A stretch of DNA of 7,481 bases from NCBI GenBank assembly GCA_030679805.1, contig JAUXST010000224.1:1-7481 (forward strand), given 5' to 3'. Below are positions 5,513 through 7,481 of this stretch, piece after piece; position 1 is the first letter of the stretch, and every line of letters starts with the position of its first letter. Made by a program: the position numbers and the translations under genes. This DNA is from Reyranella sp. Lineage in GTDB: Bacteria > Pseudomonadota > Alphaproteobacteria > Reyranellales > Reyranellaceae. Under the pieces are notes generated by a model that had not been told where the DNA came from, searched no databases, and saw nothing but the letters and a program-made list of their open reading frames with translations.

Positions 5513-7054
5513 ATGGCCACCAGTCTCGTCCGCAGCCGCGCCGTCATCACCGGCACCAAGGATCGCTTCACCTGGAACGAGATCAAGGACGGCGCCGTCC
5601 TGCAGGAGGACGGCGTCATCGTGGCCGTCGGCACCTACGACGACCTGCATGCCAAGCACCCGACCGTGCCGGTGATCGGCAACGGCAAGGAGATCCTGCT
5701 GCCGGGCTTCGTTAACGGCCATCACCACGTCGGCCTGACGCCGGTGCAGCTCGGTTCACCCGATATGCCGCTGGAACTGTGGTTCATCACCCGCATGGTG
5801 ATCCGCAACCTCGATCTCTACCTCGACACGCTCTACTCGGCCTTCGAGATGATCGGCTCGGGCATCACCACGGTGCAGCACATCCAGGGCTGGATGCCGG
5901 GCACCTTGCCCGACGTCGAGAAGCGGGCGAACGAAACCATCCGTGCCTACGAAGACATCGGCATGCGCGTTTCGTACTGCTACGCCGTGCGCGACCAGAA
6001 CCGGCTAGTCTACCAGGCCGACGAGGACTTCGTGGCCAGCCTGCCGGCGGAACTGCGAGACCCGATGAAGCGCTGGTTCGAGCGCTTCAAGATGAGCCTC
6101 GACGATGCGATGGACATGTTCAAGTCGTTCCATTCGCAGCACCACAACAAGCGGCGGGTAAAAATCCAGCTGGCGCCGGCCAATCTGCACTGGTGCTCGG
6201 ACAAGGCGCTCACGCTGCTGTCGGACGCCTCGGCCAAGTACGACGTGCCGATGCATATGCACCTGCTCGAGACCGCCTATCAGAAGGAATATGCCTGGCG
6301 CCGCGGCAAATGCACGGCGCTGGAATACATCGACCGCTTCGGCATGGTGAACAAGCGCCTGACCCTGGGGCATGGCGTGTGGCTGAACGAAAAGGACATC
6401 GACCGCCTGGCCGAAGCAGGCGGCTGCGTCTGCCACAACTGCTCGTCCAACTTCCGCCTGCGCTCCGGTGTGGCGGCGCTCAATCACTTCGAGAAGAAAG
6501 GCATCAACACCGCCATCGGGCTCGACGAGGCCGGCATCAACGACGACCGCGACATGCTGCAGGAATTGAAGCTGGTGCTGCGCGCCCATCGCGTGCCCGG
6601 CATGGTCGAAGCCGACGTCCCGACTATGTCCCAGGTTTTACGCATGGCGACAGTGGGTGGTGCGAAAACGACACCCTACGGTGAGAGCATCGGCACGCTC
6701 GAGGTCGGCAAGGCCGCCGACATGGTGCTGATCGACTGGGACAGCATCGCCTATCCTTATCTCGACGAACTGACACCGACGCTCGATGCCGTGGTCCAGC
6801 GCGCCAAGCAGCAGGCCGTCACCACGACGATCTGCGACGGCGAGGTGATCTACAAGGAAGGCAAGTTCACCAAGGTCGATCGCACGGTGGCGCTGAAGGC
6901 ACTGCACGACGACCTCACCAAGGCGCTGGCCGACGACGAGGTCGAGCGGCGCAAGCTCTCGGTGGCGCTGCTGCCGCACGCGCGGCGCTTCTACGACAAG
7001 TATATGGACCCTTCTAAGCACGTGCCGTTCTACCGGCCGAGTTCGATGGTGTGA
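5513..7054 (+). CDS. ATZ/TRZ-type amidohydrolase (COG0402-like deaminase or chlorohydrolase)
   Basis: A metal-dependent hydrolase of 513 residues in the cytosine deaminase / atrazine chlorohydrolase group, expected to remove an amino or similar leaving group from a nitrogen compound in the cytoplasm. The metal-binding set is visible: H70-H71-H72 after PGFVNG (the HxH pair is 70 and 72), H250 with the probable catalytic Glu253 in HLLET, H287 in LGHGVWL, and Asp338 in IGLDEAG. The pattern matches MTA/SAH deaminase-like and TrzN-like enzymes. The ending AADMVLIDWD belongs to the beta-sandwich domain typical of the group. Relatives are usually about 440-480 residues; the excess lies mainly in a segment near 165-215 and a C-terminal tail of about 45 residues ending YRPSSMV. 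The GAAGGAG site at 5498-5504, eight bases ahead, supports the ATG. Position directly after the ABC genes suggests it acts on the imported compound. The exact substrate (purine, pterin, pyrimidine or triazine-like) is not decidable here. Confidence 0.88.
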   Translation: MATSLVRSRAVITGTKDRFTWNEIKDGAVLQEDGVIVAVGTYDDLHAKHPTVPVIGNGKEILLPGFVNGHHHVGLTPVQLGSPDMPLELWFITRMVIRNLDLYLDTLYSAFEMIGSGITTVQHIQGWMPGTLPDVEKRANETIRAYEDIGMRVSYCYAVRDQNRLVYQADEDFVASLPAELRDPMKRWFERFKMSLDDAMDMFKSFHSQHHNKRRVKIQLAPANLHWCSDKALTLLSDASAKYDVPMHMHLLETAYQKEYAWRRGKCTALEYIDRFGMVNKRLTLGHGVWLNEKDIDRLAEAGGCVCHNCSSNFRLRSGVAALNHFEKKGINTAIGLDEAGINDDRDMLQELKLVLRAHRVPGMVEADVPTMSQVLRMATVGGAKTTPYGESIGTLEVGKAADMVLIDWDSIAYPYLDELTPTLDAVVQRAKQQAVTTTICDGEVIYKEGKFTKVDRTVALKALHDDLTKALADDEVERRKLSVALLPHARRFYDKYMDPSKHVPFYRPSSMV

Positions 7055-7062
7055 GGATCATG

Positions 7063-7116
7063 CGGACCGCGGAGCTCCAGCTCCGCTCATGAGTGGGCCT
7101 AGAGGCCCGCGGTCCG
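7063..7116. repeat. Three-way palindrome at the convergent gene ends, possible terminator
   Basis: A perfect 10-base stem pairs CGGACCGCGG (7063-7072) with CCGCGGTCCG (7107-7116). It can close over two inner hairpins: GGAGCT/AGCTCC at 7071-7076 and 7079-7084, and GGGCC-TAGA-GGCCC at 7095-7108. They are separated by the palindrome CTCATGAG (7086-7093). The structure fills the short gap between the amidohydrolase gene and the convergent rRNA methyltransferase gene and reaches into the latter's last codons, including its stop. It could end transcription from both sides, but no T-run follows either arm, so it may instead act by blocking polymerase or nucleases. Confidence 0.65.
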
Positions 7117-7481
7117 AAGACGCGCGATATAGAACCCATCGAGGCCGCCGCGTTCGGGCCACATCGAGGGCAGGGTGCGGACGTCGCCGTCTTTCGTGAG
7201 AGCGCCATCGAGGCCCGGCAGCTCGGCCGGCTGGACGGGGACGCGGTGCAGACGCGGCTCACGCATCAGCAGGGCCTCGATCCGCGCCGGGCCTTCGTCC
7301 TCCTGCAGCGAGCAGACGGCATAGACCAGCGTGCCGCCGGGCTTGAGTTGCTCGACGGCGTGCAGCAGCAGCCGATCTTGGGTGAGGGTGAGGCGGCCCA
7401 CGTCCTCCTCGTCCTTCAGCCAGGCGAGGTCGGGATGGCGGCGCAGCGTGCCGGTGCCGGAGCAGGGGGCGTCGAGCAGGA
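7099..7481 (-). CDS. RsmB/Sun-type rRNA (cytosine-C5) methyltransferase, C-terminal part
   Basis: The gene enters from the right edge on the - strand; its last 126 codons are in the window. The two Cys motifs of m5C methyltransferases are present. Motif IV is DAPCSGTGTLRRHPD, with its Cys at codon 7464-7462. Motif VI is VYAVCSL, with the probable nucleophile Cys at codon 7314-7312. The order and spacing fit RsmB (16S C967) and relatives, which use S-adenosylmethionine and act on rRNA during ribosome assembly. The C-terminus GGLDGFYIARL matches the usual 'DGFFiArl' ending of this family. The GTG at 7401 is an internal Val codon, because the frame continues with conserved sequence to the window edge. 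The final codons lie within the three-way palindrome, which supplies the C-terminal residues TAGL. The exact member of the RsmB/RsmF group cannot be told from this part alone. Confidence 0.9.
   Translation of the reverse strand, partial: LLDAPCSGTGTLRRHPDLAWLKDEEDVGRLTLTQDRLLLHAVEQLKPGGTLVYAVCSLQEDEGPARIEALLMREPRLHRVPVQPAELPGLDGALTKDGDVRTLPSMWPERGGLDGFYIARLRTAGL

Noticed and set aside
4853..5728. 291-codon - strand open frame opposite the ATPase and amidohydrolase genes
   Set aside because: It lies across two confidently identified genes and shows no motif; long antisense frames are expected at this GC content.
7399..7401. GTG as the start of a 100-residue - strand protein
   Set aside because: The frame continues upstream through the conserved DAPCSGTG motif, so this is an internal Val codon of a longer methyltransferase.

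Overview
The window is about 7.5 kb of GC-rich DNA with long, nearly gap-free genes and the palindromic intergenic repeats often seen in Alphaproteobacteria (Bradyrhizobium, Rhodopseudomonas, Reyranella and similar soil or water bacteria). The exact genus cannot be fixed from the sequence. There are seven genes: six on the + strand and one on the - strand running off the right edge. No rRNA, tRNA, CRISPR array, transposase or phage gene was seen.

Layout. (1) 20-1156: an FUSC-type aromatic-acid-exporter-like membrane protein whose frame stays open to the left edge. (2) 1157-1352: a gap holding a palindromic repeat that can fold as a four-way junction. (3) 1353-2270: an EamA/DMT-family small-molecule transporter. 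(4) 2271-2647: a 377-base gap with a second branched inverted repeat, followed by a close match to a sigma-54 (-24/-12) promoter at 2451-2466 and a leader hairpin. (5) 2648-7054: a tightly packed operon encoding a Tat-exported periplasmic binding protein, an ABC permease, an ABC ATPase (all of the NitT/TauT type) and an ATZ/TRZ-type amidohydrolase (COG0402-like deaminase or chlorohydrolase fold). (6) 7055-7098: a short convergent gap, part of a third branched palindrome (7063-7116). (7) 7099-7481, - strand: the C-terminal part of an RsmB/Sun-type 16S rRNA m5C methyltransferase.

Working model. The operon at 2648-7054 looks like a complete import-and-hydrolyse module. The binding protein captures a small compound in the periplasm, the permease (probably a homodimer) and the ATPase bring it in, and the amidohydrolase removes an amino group or similar substituent from it, perhaps from a purine, pterin, pyrimidine or s-triazine-like ring. 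The sigma-54 promoter suggests control by an enhancer-binding protein, most simply nitrogen limitation through NtrC, which would suit nitrogen scavenging. The substrate is not known from sequence, and the promoter and its regulator are inferences. The two upstream transporters and the downstream rRNA methyltransferase look like unrelated neighbours.
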